From Bradyrhizobium sp. S69 (lineage in GTDB: Bacteria; Pseudomonadota; Alphaproteobacteria; Rhizobiales; Xanthobacteraceae), in contig NZ_LMUK01000046.1 in the NCBI RefSeq assembly GCF_009766005.1, forward strand, positions 503,232 to 567,231: DNA of 64,000 bases. Reading direction: 5' to 3'. Within the stretch, counting starts at the first letter, position 1. Each line of letters starts with the position of its first letter. The notes under the pieces were generated by a model. It was not told the origin of the DNA. It ran no database searches and saw only the letters and a program-made list of their open reading frames with translations. Shown in pieces: positions 45,002-53,951 of the stretch. Made by a program: the position numbers and the translations under genes.

Positions 45002-45008
45002 AACCCGC

Positions 45009-46286
45009 ATGGATGAGCAGCCCGAGACACCGAGACGTACTTCAGGCCTGGCCCGTGGATCGAACCGCGGCCGCCTCGTCGACGTCTTGCGACGCCAGGG
45101 GCCATTGCCGCGCGTGGAGCTGGCACGCAGCACGGGGCTGAGCTTCCCGGCCATTTCGGCCATCACGTCGAGACTGATGGCGGAAGAATTGCTCTGCGAG
45201 GCTGAGACAGAGACGGGCGCGGCGATGTCGTGGCCCGACGACGCCTACGAAGAAGATGCGGACGGGCTGAATGGCCGTCGCCGTGGCCGGCCAGCGGTGC
45301 TGCTGACCCTGAACCCGGCGTTTGGCCGCATCGTTGCTGTCTCGCTGCGCATGAACCTGATTGAGACACTGATCGCGGATTACAGTGGCACCGGCCTGGC
45401 GCAATCGCGACGTGTGCTCGCTACGCGCGCTCTCGATGCAGGCGCGTTGTGCAATCTCGTGATCGCAGAGATCGATGCAATACTTGAGGCGACGGCCACG
45501 CCGCGCCATCGGCTGCTGGGAATCGGGATTGCGCTGCAGGGCATCGTGAACGGCGACACCGGCCGGCATCTGTGGAGTCCGGCGCTGTCGGTTACCGACA
45601 TCGATCTGGCGAAGCCGGTGCGTCAGGCATTCGGAGTCGAAGTCGTGATGACGAACGACGCTGTTGCCGTTGCGCTAGCCCTCGCGGCCGCAGAGCCGGC
45701 ACTGGCGCAGGGCCTCACAGCCACGATCATGGTGGGCCACGGCGTTGGGATGGGCGTCGTTATCGACGGCGAAGCGCGCTGGGGCACGGGAGTCGGCAGC
45801 GAGATCGGCCATGTCAAGGTGGCGCCGGATGGTCCGCAATGCCGCTGCGGCCAGCGCGGCTGCATCGAGGCCTATCTCGCCGACTATGCGCTCTACCGCG
45901 ATGCCCGCACCTTTCTCGATCTGCCGTCGGCGGAGTCGCAGCAGCCGTCCGAGGCGCAGATGGCTCTGCTGCGCGAGCGCGCACGAGGCGGCGACCCCCG
46001 CCTCGAGCAATTATTCCAGCAGGCAGGCCGCGCGCTTGCAGAGGCGGTCGCCGCGACGATATCGGTGCTGCGCCCGCATCATGTCATCCTGGCGGGGCCC
46101 GGCCTGCAGGCATTCGACATGATGCGCCATGCCTACGAGGAGCGGCTTGAGCAGGCCGTCTTGCCGTGGCTGCTCAAGTCCACGGCGATACATTTACGTC
46201 CAAGCGAGTCTGCGACCATTGTCGATGGCATGGCGCGGCGGACGCTGCGGGTCGTGGACCAAAACCACATGGAAACGACCGAGTGA
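45009..46286 (+). CDS. ROK-family transcriptional regulator (NagC/XylR type)
   Basis: A 425-residue regulator. An N-terminal winged helix-turn-helix (about 20-70, L-P-R-V-E-L-A-R-S-T-G-L-S-F-P-A-I-S) precedes an ROK sugar-kinase-like domain with the zinc-binding motif C-R-C-G-Q-R-G-C (about 279-286) and the G-H-G-V-G-M-G-V sugar/phosphate loop (about 244-251). An insert of about 25 acidic residues sits between the two domains. Divergent from the adjacent ABC operon, which it probably represses until the sugar binds. The SDR dehydrogenase gene follows 71 bases downstream in the same direction. Confidence 0.92.
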   Translation: MDEQPETPRRTSGLARGSNRGRLVDVLRRQGPLPRVELARSTGLSFPAISAITSRLMAEELLCEAETETGAAMSWPDDAYEEDADGLNGRRRGRPAVLLTLNPAFGRIVAVSLRMNLIETLIADYSGTGLAQSRRVLATRALDAGALCNLVIAEIDAILEATATPRHRLLGIGIALQGIVNGDTGRHLWSPALSVTDIDLAKPVRQAFGVEVVMTNDAVAVALALAAAEPALAQGLTATIMVGHGVGMGVVIDGEARWGTGVGSEIGHVKVAPDGPQCRCGQRGCIEAYLADYALYRDARTFLDLPSAESQQPSEAQMALLRERARGGDPRLEQLFQQAGRALAEAVAATISVLRPHHVILAGPGLQAFDMMRHAYEERLEQAVLPWLLKSTAIHLRPSESATIVDGMARRTLRVVDQNHMETTE

Positions 46287-46357
46287 ACCCGGGAGCTGCG
46301 GCCCTCGTTTGAGCCGCAGCGACGCAACCGGCGCCGTTCAGGCGCCAAATCGAGAGA

Positions 46358-47122
46358 ATGCAAATGCAGGGCGCCATCTATCCAAGCCTCAAGGACCGGA
46401 CCGTACTGGTGACCGGCGGCGGTTCCGGCATTGGCGAAGCCATCGTCCGCCAGTTCATCGGCCAGGGCTCGCGGGTAGGCTTCATCGACATCGACATGGC
46501 GGCCTCAAAGCAGCTATTGGCCAGCCTGCCGGCGGATGCCAGCGTGCACTTCGAGCACGCCGATCTGCGCGACATCGGCGCCCTGAAACGCGCGGTCGCG
46601 GGAGTCCGCGAGGCGTTCGGGCCGATCACCATCCTGGTCAACAACGCGGGCCGCGACGACCGTCACACCATCGAGGACGTCACGCCGGAATACTGGGACG
46701 AGCGGTTCGCGCTCAACCTGAAACATCAGTTCTTTGCCGCCCAAGCGGTCGCGCCGGACATGAGCAAGGCGGGTGGCGGCTCGATCGTCAACATGGGCTC
46801 GGTCAGCTGGGTGCTCGGCCAGGGCAACATGCCCTGCTACACCACCGCCAAGTCCGCGGTTCAGGGCCTAACCCGTGCGCTCGCCCGCGATCTCGGGCCG
46901 AACAACGTGCGGGTCAATTCCATCCTGCCCGGATGGATCATGACCCAGCGGCAGCAAGATCTGTGGTTGACGCCGGAAGGCGAGGCCGAGCTCATGAAGC
47001 GCCAATGCCTCAAGCGCAAGCTGGTGCCGGACGACATCGCCCGTACCGTGCTTTTCTTTAGCGCCGACGACAGCGGCGCCTGCACCAACCAGAGCTACAT
47101 CGTCGATGGCGGCTGGGTCTGA
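46358..47122 (+). CDS. SDR-family oxidoreductase, probably a sugar dehydrogenase
   Basis: A 254-residue classical short-chain dehydrogenase. NAD(P)-binding T-G-G-G-S-G-I-G (about 19-26), N-N-A-G (95-98), catalytic Ser148 in N-M-G-S-V-S and Tyr161-x3-Lys165 in C-Y-T-T-A-K. The acidic F-I-D-I-D after the second strand suggests NAD rather than NADP. Downstream of the ROK gene and close to sugar importers, so oxidation of an aldose to its lactone is a reasonable guess, not shown. A second ATG two codons in (46364) is an alternative start. Confidence 0.88.
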   Translation: MQMQGAIYPSLKDRTVLVTGGGSGIGEAIVRQFIGQGSRVGFIDIDMAASKQLLASLPADASVHFEHADLRDIGALKRAVAGVREAFGPITILVNNAGRDDRHTIEDVTPEYWDERFALNLKHQFFAAQAVAPDMSKAGGGSIVNMGSVSWVLGQGNMPCYTTAKSAVQGLTRALARDLGPNNVRVNSILPGWIMTQRQQDLWLTPEGEAELMKRQCLKRKLVPDDIARTVLFFSADDSGACTNQSYIVDGGWV

Positions 47123-47230
47123 CCACGGCCGATGCCTGTCACGGAGCGGGCGGCGTCTCGGCGTCGTCAACCATGATCCTCGCGGAATGAGTCGGCGAGC
47201 CGCTGCACGTCGCACGCACGCCGCGCCTCC

Positions 47231-48799
47231 TCAAATAGGATTGCCGATCGGGCGCCAACTGCGTTCGCCGTCGTTAGCGAGCAGATCGTCGGCGGCCTTG
47301 GGGCCGCTGCTGCCGGCAGCGTAGTTCGGGAAATCCGCCGGCTTCTCCGCGGCCCAGCCGTCGAGAACCGGCTGCACGATGCGCCAGCCGGCTTCGACCA
47401 TGTCGGCCCTCTGGAACAGCGTCGCATCGCCGATCATGCAGTCGTAGATCAACGTCTCGTAGCCAACATTGGCTGAGGGTGGAAACCAGTCCTTGTAGGC
47501 AAAGCTGCTCTTGACCGGTGCCAGCGCAACCGTCTGGCCCGGGCGCTTGACCTGAAATTGAAAAGAGATGCCCTCGTCCGGCTGGATCTGCAGCACCAGC
47601 CAATTCGGGGCCATGTGCGACACATCCGTGCCCTGGAAGATCGACAGCGGCGCCCGGCGGAACTGGATGGCGATCTCGGTCCATCGCTTGCTCATCGACT
47701 TGCCGGTGCGCAGGTAGAACGGGACTCCGGCCCAGCGCCAGCTGTCGATCTCGAGCTTGAGCGCGACATAGGTCTCGGCCGACGATGTCGGGGAGACGTC
47801 CGGCTCGTGCCGATAATCCACGACCGGATGCCCTTCGACTTCACCTCTGCCGTATTGGCCGCGCACGGCACAATCGAGCGACGCCGGCGGGATCGCCTTC
47901 ATCACATCAGCCTTGCGGTCGCGCACGGCGTCGGGATCGAAGCTGGTCGGCGGCTCCATGGCGATCATCGTCAAGAGCTGGAACAGATGGTTCGGGACCA
48001 TGTCGCGGAGCGCGCCGGTTTGCTCGTAGAACTTGCCGCGGCGTTCGACTCCGACGGTCTCGGCGACGGTGATCTGCACCTGGTCGACGTGGTCACGGTT
48101 CCAGATCGGCTCAAAAAAACCGTTGGCGAAACGAATTGCCATGATGCTCTGCACCGTCTCCTTGCCGAGGAAATGGTCGATCCGGTAGATCTGGTCCTCG
48201 CGCAGCACCTTGAGCAGCCGCTGGTTCAGCGCCTTCGCCGACTCCAGGCTATGCCCAAACGGCTTCTCGACGATGACGCGCCGCCAGCGCTTACCGTCCT
48301 GCTCATCGGCAAGCCCCGCAGCCGCGATCTTATCCACCACCGGCCCGAAGAAGCGATCGGCCACCGCAAGATAGAACAAGACGTTGCCGCCGGTGTGCCG
48401 ATCGTCCTCCGTCTTCTGCAGCACGTCACCCAGCTTCTTGAAGGTTCCATCGTCGGCGAAGTCGCCGCGCAAATAGCTCATGTTGCCGATGAGCCCATCC
48501 CAGGCGCTGGGGTCGATCGATTCCGGCGTGAACTCGCCGCCACCGGCGAGGAAGCTCTGCATCATCTTGCTGAGGTTTTCGCGCCATTGATCGGTGGTGA
48601 GATCAGCGACATCGACGCCGATCAAGACGAAATCCTTCGGCAACAACTTGCTGGTGGCAAGATTGTAAAGTGCCGGAACCACCAGTCGCTTGGTCAAGTC
48701 GCCCCCGGCACCGAAAATGACCATCGCACAGGGCCCGGCCGGCTTCGCTTCGGGCGCCGGCTCCATGACGCGGCCTTTGACGCTTCCATCGTTGGACAT
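47231..48799 (-). CDS. zwf: Glucose-6-phosphate 1-dehydrogenase
   Basis: A 522-residue enzyme of full length. The coenzyme-binding F-G-A-G-G-D-L-T-K-R (about 29-38), V-E-K-P-F-G-H (about 177-183) and the active-site block R-I-D-H-F-L-G-K-E with the catalytic His (about 206-214) are intact. It oxidises glucose-6-phosphate to 6-phosphogluconolactone with NADP, feeding the Entner-Doudoroff and pentose phosphate routes. AAGGAG precedes the ATG. Pgl, edd or gnd, often adjacent, are not next to it here. Convergent with the SDR gene. Confidence 0.96.
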   Translation of the reverse strand: MSNDGSVKGRVMEPAPEAKPAGPCAMVIFGAGGDLTKRLVVPALYNLATSKLLPKDFVLIGVDVADLTTDQWRENLSKMMQSFLAGGGEFTPESIDPSAWDGLIGNMSYLRGDFADDGTFKKLGDVLQKTEDDRHTGGNVLFYLAVADRFFGPVVDKIAAAGLADEQDGKRWRRVIVEKPFGHSLESAKALNQRLLKVLREDQIYRIDHFLGKETVQSIMAIRFANGFFEPIWNRDHVDQVQITVAETVGVERRGKFYEQTGALRDMVPNHLFQLLTMIAMEPPTSFDPDAVRDRKADVMKAIPPASLDCAVRGQYGRGEVEGHPVVDYRHEPDVSPTSSAETYVALKLEIDSWRWAGVPFYLRTGKSMSKRWTEIAIQFRRAPLSIFQGTDVSHMAPNWLVLQIQPDEGISFQFQVKRPGQTVALAPVKSSFAYKDWFPPSANVGYETLIYDCMIGDATLFQRADMVEAGWRIVQPVLDGWAAEKPADFPNYAAGSSGPKAADDLLANDGERSWRPIGNPI

Positions 48800-49184
48800 C
48801 GTATCGCTCCTTCAGCGGACGCATTTCACGAAGATCTCGATGTGGAGTCTGGCTGAAGACGAGCACTCCATCAAGCTGATCCAGTCGTTCATTTCCCCCG
48901 CAAGACAATCGGCATCGCGACGGTTCAACCGACCAACCATATGAAACTTATGTGACGCCAAGTCCTTGAGGCACTACACGAAATCTTCATCCGGTTTGGC
49001 GGCGCAGCGGCTGCTATGTCCGCGAAAGTTACCTGATGGCCACACCTTAAAATGATCAGGTGAGCTAAGCACCGACCAGTTGTTTGGGGGTCTTAACCGT
49101 CAAGCACTATCGGACTGGGTGGTCCGGGCGAGTGTCGGCAAGTGTGGGGTCAATGGGCGCCACAAAGAAACGAGAGGACAATCT
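48800..49184. promoter_or_regulatory. 385-base divergent region between zwf and the porin gene
   Basis: No gene is visible. Close to the porin is a perfect inverted repeat ACCTGAT (49031-49037), 17 bases, ATCAGGT (49055-49061), which could be a regulator site or fold in the 5' leader. A frame open from 49080 into the porin exists but lacks signal-peptide character, so this part is treated as leader. Confidence 0.45.
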
Positions 49185-50636
49185 GTGAAGAACTTCGGAA
49201 AACTGCTTTTGGCGTCCACGGGCGCGATAGCGCTGTGTGGCGCGGCGCAAGCAGCGGATCTGCCTGCCTACACCAAGGCGCCACCGGCACCGGACGCTTT
49301 GGCCGCGCCTGCGTCATGCACCAACGTGCCGGATTTCATCACCACCAATTGCGCGCTGGCCTATTACGGTATCACCGTGTACGGCACGATCGACATGGGC
49401 GGCGGATACGAGACCCATGGCACGCCGTTCAATCAAAACATCATCACCGGCGTCGAAGAGCTGGTGCAGAAGAACAGCAACAAGGCTCTCTGGCTTCTGA
49501 CGCCTGGTGGCCTCAGCCAATCGAACATCGGCATCAAGGGAAATGAAGCCATCGCGCCTGGCTTGAATTTCATCTTCGATCTAAATTTCGGGTTTGACCC
49601 CTATTCCATGACCGCGGCTAACGGCCCGAAGTCCCTTCTTGACAACAACGGTGTGCCGCTCTCCGCCCAATCGTCGAACGCGGACTCGAGCCGCGCAGGT
49701 CAATTTTACAATGCGGTAGGTTACGCGGGCCTCAGCTCGCCGACCTACGGCACCCTGACCATCGGTCGGCAAAACTCGCTCGAACTGGACGGTGTAAACG
49801 CTTACGATCCAATGGGCGGTTCGTATGCCTTCTCCGTGATCGGCTGGCAGGGAACGGCGGTCGGCGGCGGCGATACCGAAGATGCCAGGGTCTCGACGGC
49901 GGTGAAATATCGCCTCAATGTCGGAGATAATCTGTTTCGGGTCAGCGGCATGGCTCAGCTCGGCGGCTACGATCAGAACAACGCGACCCAGGGCGAATAC
50001 GGCGCTGGGATCGGCAAGGACTTTAATTTCGGCGCTGCCGGCTCGCTCGCCCTCGACGCGATCTTTACCTACGACAAGGGCGCGGTGAAATCGACGGCGC
50101 TGGCCGCGGGTTCGGCGGCGTTCCTGGCAGCTCCAAACACCCTGGGAGCCACCGTTTCCGACGACACCAGCGGCATGATCCTGGCCAAGTACACCTATCA
50201 GAAGCTCAAAGTGTACGGCGGCTACGAATACATCTCGTTCGCCAATCCAAATTCGCCTTTGACGACGGGCTTTACCGACATCGCCGGAATACCTGTTCTT
50301 CTCGGCAATATCTCGCAGAGCGGCTTCGTTAATAACGAGCATCTGCAGATCATGTGGACCGGCGCGCGATACGCCTTCACCGATACCCTCGATGCCGGCA
50401 TCGCCTACTACCACTACGATCAGAACAGCTTCGGCAAGACGTTCTGTAACAACAACTCGGCGTCGACGTGCTCGGGCACGCTGGACGCGGTTTCGTTGAA
50501 CGTGGATTGGCAGTTCGCGAAGAAATTCGATGCCTACGCCGGCTTCATGTACTCTCAGGTCCACAACGGACTGGCGAACGGCTACCTCTTCACGAACAAC
50601 TTCGCTCCGACGGTTGGCCTTCGCTTCCGGTTCTGA
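49185..50636 (+). CDS. General outer-membrane porin (alphaproteobacterial Porin_2/porin type)
   Basis: A 483-residue porin. I choose a GTG at 49185, preceded by GAGAGGAC, because it gives a compact signal peptide (V/M-K-N-F-G-K then a hydrophobic core) ending A-A-Q-A-A-D-L (about 19-25), a form common in Bradyrhizobium porins. The mature part starts with a Pro/Ala-rich stretch and Y-G-I-T-V-Y-G-T-I-D-M-G-G-G-Y, the first strand of a 16-stranded barrel, and ends G-L-R-F-R-F with terminal Phe. Two cysteine pairs may form loop disulfides. It allows diffusion of small solutes across the outer membrane. Confidence 0.9.
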   Translation: MKNFGKLLLASTGAIALCGAAQAADLPAYTKAPPAPDALAAPASCTNVPDFITTNCALAYYGITVYGTIDMGGGYETHGTPFNQNIITGVEELVQKNSNKALWLLTPGGLSQSNIGIKGNEAIAPGLNFIFDLNFGFDPYSMTAANGPKSLLDNNGVPLSAQSSNADSSRAGQFYNAVGYAGLSSPTYGTLTIGRQNSLELDGVNAYDPMGGSYAFSVIGWQGTAVGGGDTEDARVSTAVKYRLNVGDNLFRVSGMAQLGGYDQNNATQGEYGAGIGKDFNFGAAGSLALDAIFTYDKGAVKSTALAAGSAAFLAAPNTLGATVSDDTSGMILAKYTYQKLKVYGGYEYISFANPNSPLTTGFTDIAGIPVLLGNISQSGFVNNEHLQIMWTGARYAFTDTLDAGIAYYHYDQNSFGKTFCNNNSASTCSGTLDAVSLNVDWQFAKKFDAYAGFMYSQVHNGLANGYLFTNNFAPTVGLRFRF

Positions 50637-50642
50637 GTACCT

Positions 50643-50739
50643 GCGGGCTAGCCCGCGCAGGCAAGGCCTGTGAACGACCTTGCACGGCTCTTCAAGTGCC
50701 GATCGTTTCTGTGGAAGGTGAACTCCGGTTCACCTTCCA
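50643..50739. terminator. Strong hairpins after the porin gene, probable bidirectional terminator
   Basis: A perfect palindrome GCGGGCTAGCCCGC lies at 50643-50656, six bases past the porin stop. A second element has a perfect 12-pair stem (50712-50723 with 50728-50739) around a TCCG loop, the most stable hairpin I noticed in the window. They sit between the convergent porin and the small secreted-protein gene. A weak T-containing stretch follows on the plus strand. Confidence 0.6.
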
Positions 50740-50780
50740 TCGAATTGTTCGCGGCCGACGACCGCTACGTGGCTTCTCGC

Positions 50781-51038
50781 CTACGGGGCGCCGCCGCCAA
50801 ACTCCGACGCGCTGCGTCCGTTCCACATCGCGCCGCCCGCGGACACGCTTCCCGGATCGTTCGGGCCGCTGGCGTATGAATTATAGAAATGTGACCTCGC
50901 CATCGGAATGCCCCGGTACATGCTGTAGGTTCTGTAATGCGCGTGATGGCTGGTTCTGTAGTGTCGCGTATGCGCCGTCGCCTGGGTCGCGAAGGCCGAT
51001 ACCAGCAATAGCGTCGCCAGAACGGATGTGATCTTCAT
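50781..51038 (-). CDS. Small secreted His/Tyr/Ser-rich protein
   Basis: An 85-residue protein with a clear Sec signal (M-K-I-T-S-V-L-A-T-L-L-L-V, cleavage after A-T-A at about 20-22). The mature 63 residues are rich in His, Tyr, Arg, Ser and Gly: H-T-R-H-Y-R-T-S-H-H-A-H-Y-R-T. Such small periplasmic proteins are frequent in Bradyrhizobium and lack known function; metal binding by the His cluster is possible. GGAAGCGAAC before the ATG is a reasonable ribosome site. A reading on the opposite strand is rejected. Confidence 0.72.
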   Translation of the reverse strand: MKITSVLATLLLVSAFATQATAHTRHYRTSHHAHYRTYSMYRGIPMARSHFYNSYASGPNDPGSVSAGGAMWNGRSASEFGGGAP

Positions 51039-51207
51039 TGTTCGCTTCCTTTGTTGGCCTCCACCGGCGGAGGCGTTCTGTCTCTAAAAGGAAGACTGAG
51101 ATCGGGGCCTGGATATTCCCCTGATGCAAAATGTTTAGCCGCGTCAGCCTGCCGCGAGCTCGTCTGGAACTGGAGCCCCGTTCCGAGCGAAGCGCAACGG
51201 GCTCAAA

Positions 51208-51303
51208 TCTCTTGTTTTGGCGCGTTTCTTCACACGAACCGGCGCCCAAGGACCCTGTCATCGGGCCCGCGTTTCGCGCGACCCGTCCGCTCGAAAACGC
51301 GTT
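51208..51303. repeat. Dispersed palindromic repeat, copy 2
   Basis: From TCTCTTGTTTTGGCGCG to CTCGAAAACGCGT. It is the same element as at 33872-33968, with one T fewer in the left outer arm (GCGTTTC against GAAAACGC) and several substitutions. It lies in the 430-base stretch 51039-51468, in which I see no gene; the rest of that stretch is upstream of the lactone-oxidase-like gene and should contain its promoter. Confidence 0.8.
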
Positions 51304-51468
51304 CTCTCCCGGGTAGCTACACGATCGCTTGACTCTCGATTTTTAAAACGGTAATCATCGCTACTATATTGACATACCTTCTTGCTCGCGGCATGAGACC
51401 TGTCCTCCGTTCGATGCCCGGGGAGCGCGCCCGCATGCAGCAGCCACCGTCGGCGGGAACGCGTGGAA

Positions 51469-52761
51469 ATGCCCCAGGCTATGAAGAACCAATGGTCGAA
51501 CTGGTCAGGCTTCGTCACAGCCCAGCCGCGAAGTCTGGCCAGGCCGCAAGATCAGGAGGAACTGACGGACCTGATCAAGACCGCGCCGGGTCCGATTCGC
51601 ATCGCAGGCACCGGGCATTCCTTCACCCGGTTGGTGCAGAGCGAGGGCACCATCCTATCGCTCGACAATTTCCAGGGGCTGATCGCGCATGACCCGCAAA
51701 AGCTGCAGGCCACCGTCGGCGCGGGTATTAAAATCGGACCGATGACCAAGCTGCTGCATGGGATCGGCCAGGCGCTGCCGAACATGGGCGACATCGACAC
51801 CCAGGCGTTCGGCGGTGCGCTCGCCACCTCGACCCACGGCTCGGGCGCGACGCTCGGCGCCTATCCGACGCTGCTCGAAGCCATTCAGATCACCGACGGC
51901 CGCGGCGCCGTGCGCGAGTTCAACCGCGCCGCCCATCCGGATGCGATGTCCGCCATCAGCGTCTCGCTCGGCGCGTTCGGTGCGGTCACGCAAGTGACCA
52001 TCCGAAATGTCGCGGACTATCGCTTGCGTCGGCGGCGCTGGACAGAACCCGTCGTCGGCGTGCTGGAGCGCTTCGAGAGCGTCATGACCGCGCAGAGATC
52101 GGTCGAGTTCTTTTACATCCCGTTCTCGGGTCAGGCCATCATGCTGACCAGCGAAGTCACCGAAGCGCCGGTGACTCGCCGTCCGCCGAATACGGACGAT
52201 GAGGCCGTCAAAACCTTGCGCACCCTGCGCAACTATCTCAAGCGGGTGCCATGGTTGCGCCACCGCCTGATCGGCTCGGCGATCGGAAAACTGCCGCCGG
52301 AGGATTATGTCGAGGCGTGGCTGAACGTCTTTCCGTCCGAACGCAATGTGAAGTTCAACGAGATGGAATACCATCTCCCGATCGAGGAAGGCGCGAAAGC
52401 GCTGCGCGACATCATCGCCTTGCTGGAAGGCCGGTTTCCCGAGGTGTATTTCCCGATCGAAGTGCGGGTGGTCGCGCCCGACGACAACTGGCTGAGCCCG
52501 TTTTACAAGCGGCCCAGTTGCTCGATCGCGATCCATCACGGGACGCCGGAAGATCCGTTGCCCTTCTTCGCCGCGGCGGAGCCGATCTTCCGCAAATATG
52601 GCGGGCGGCCGCATTGGGGCAAGATGCATAATTTGGCCGCCAAGGAACTCAGCGCCCTCTATCCGCGCTGGAATGACGCGATGGAGGTGCGCCGCGAGAT
52701 GGACCCCGACAACCGCTTCGTGTCGGCCTATATGGCGCAGCTTCTCGGCGTCGATCTGTGA
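51469..52761 (+). CDS. FAD-linked aldonolactone oxidase-like protein (ALO/L-gulonolactone oxidase family)
   Basis: A 430-residue flavoprotein with the VAO-type FAD domain: I-R-I-A-G-T-G-H-S-F-T-R-L (about 43-55), where His50 is in the position that carries covalent FAD in several relatives, then G-D-I-D-T-Q-A-F-G-G-A-L-A-T-S-T-H-G (about 107-124), and a C-terminal aldonolactone oxidase domain ending in H-W-G-K-M-H and D-P-D-N-R-F (the usual C-terminal signature). Family members oxidise sugar-1,4-lactones or alditols with O2. The start is uncertain: ATG 51469, ATG 51481 and GTG 51463 are in frame. No signal peptide. Coupled to the PLP-enzyme gene by a GTGA overlap. Confidence 0.87.
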   Translation: MPQAMKNQWSNWSGFVTAQPRSLARPQDQEELTDLIKTAPGPIRIAGTGHSFTRLVQSEGTILSLDNFQGLIAHDPQKLQATVGAGIKIGPMTKLLHGIGQALPNMGDIDTQAFGGALATSTHGSGATLGAYPTLLEAIQITDGRGAVREFNRAAHPDAMSAISVSLGAFGAVTQVTIRNVADYRLRRRRWTEPVVGVLERFESVMTAQRSVEFFYIPFSGQAIMLTSEVTEAPVTRRPPNTDDEAVKTLRTLRNYLKRVPWLRHRLIGSAIGKLPPEDYVEAWLNVFPSERNVKFNEMEYHLPIEEGAKALRDIIALLEGRFPEVYFPIEVRVVAPDDNWLSPFYKRPSCSIAIHHGTPEDPLPFFAAAEPIFRKYGGRPHWGKMHNLAAKELSALYPRWNDAMEVRREMDPDNRFVSAYMAQLLGVDL

Positions 52762-53927
52762 CGGGTGATCGTTATTTTGCGCAACTGTCGGAAGCCCTGC
52801 GCGCTGCGGAGATTCACCAGCCTTCTCTGGTGCTCGATCTCGACCGGCTGAACGCCAATATCGCGAGCATCAAGTCCCGGCTGGCCCCGGGGCTGCAAGT
52901 CCGCATCGTCGACAAGTCGTTGCCATGCCTGCCGCTGCTGGACCACATCCGAACGGCAATGAAGACCGACCTGATCATGACTTTCCATTTACCGGTCGCT
53001 GCTGCCGTTGCGCAGGCGTTTCCCGCAGCCAGCCTGCTGTTCGGCAAGCCGATGCCGGTGGGCGCCGCGCGGCAGGCGCTGACCAAGGGCATGCTCGCCG
53101 ATCCGGGCGGCGTGGAATCGCGCATCGTCTGGCTGATCGATACCGACGAGCGGCTGGCGGCCTATGGCGCGCTGGCCGACGAGCTGGGAATCGATCTGCA
53201 CTTTTGTTTCGAGGTGGATGTCGGCCTGCACCGCGGCGGCTACCGCAATCACGATACGCTTCTGCTCGCACTCAAGGCGCTGGAAAAATACCCCAGGCTG
53301 CATTGTCAGGGGATCATGGCCTATGAAGCCCATATCGGCCATGTGCCCGGTCTATTCGGCGGCCCGACTGCGGCGCTGGCAAAAGCCAGGAGCCTGATCC
53401 AACAGTTCGTCGCCTGCCTTGGGCCGCAGCAGCGTACCATCCTCAATATCGGCGGCAGTTCGACCGCCCTGCTCTATGACAACGACGCCGGCGCCAACGA
53501 GGTGTCGATGGGATCGGCATTCGTGCTGCCGACCGATTTCGACGTACCGAGTTTGTCCGGGCTCAAGCCCGCGGTGCATATCGCAACGCCGATTCTGAAG
53601 GTCGTGGACGCGCAGGTGCCCGGGCTCGACGACCGCTCGTGGATCTTGCAGAAGCTCGGGAAGTTTCCCAGGCGCGGCTGCTTCCTTTACGGAGGACGAT
53701 GGATGGCGAAGCCGGTGCACCCGCCAGGCCTCAAGCCAAGCAAGCAATTCTGGCATTCCACCAATCAGCAATTCGCCGCGCTGCCGGACGATTCGGACGT
53801 CAAGCCCGACGACTATGCGTTCCTGCGCCCGACCCAGAGCGAATTCGTGCTGCAACTGTTCGGTCCGATCGCCGTCTATTCCGCTGGCCAGATCGCGGAT
53901 AGCTGGCCAGTGCTTCCACCATCTTGA
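52758..53927 (+). CDS. Fold-type III PLP enzyme, D-threonine aldolase/DSD1/alanine racemase N-terminal family
   Basis: A 389-residue protein starting at a GTG within the preceding stop. The N-terminal barrel has S-L-V-L-D-L-D-R-L-N-A-N (about 23-34) and the PLP lysine Lys53 in R-I-V-D-K-S-L-P; a later N-I-G-G-S-S-T (about 233-239) fits the phosphate loop. The C-terminal domain lacks the His-x-Cys/Asp metal motif of D-serine dehydratase and D-threonine aldolase, so it is not a simple member of either. A racemase or an aldolase-type reaction on a hydroxy-amino acid is possible. Pairing with a lactone oxidase is unusual and the joint pathway is unknown. Confidence 0.8.
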   Translation: MTGDRYFAQLSEALRAAEIHQPSLVLDLDRLNANIASIKSRLAPGLQVRIVDKSLPCLPLLDHIRTAMKTDLIMTFHLPVAAAVAQAFPAASLLFGKPMPVGAARQALTKGMLADPGGVESRIVWLIDTDERLAAYGALADELGIDLHFCFEVDVGLHRGGYRNHDTLLLALKALEKYPRLHCQGIMAYEAHIGHVPGLFGGPTAALAKARSLIQQFVACLGPQQRTILNIGGSSTALLYDNDAGANEVSMGSAFVLPTDFDVPSLSGLKPAVHIATPILKVVDAQVPGLDDRSWILQKLGKFPRRGCFLYGGRWMAKPVHPPGLKPSKQFWHSTNQQFAALPDDSDVKPDDYAFLRPTQSEFVLQLFGPIAVYSAGQIADSWPVLPPS

Positions 53928-53951
53928 AGATCGCGCGGACGTCAGACTGGA

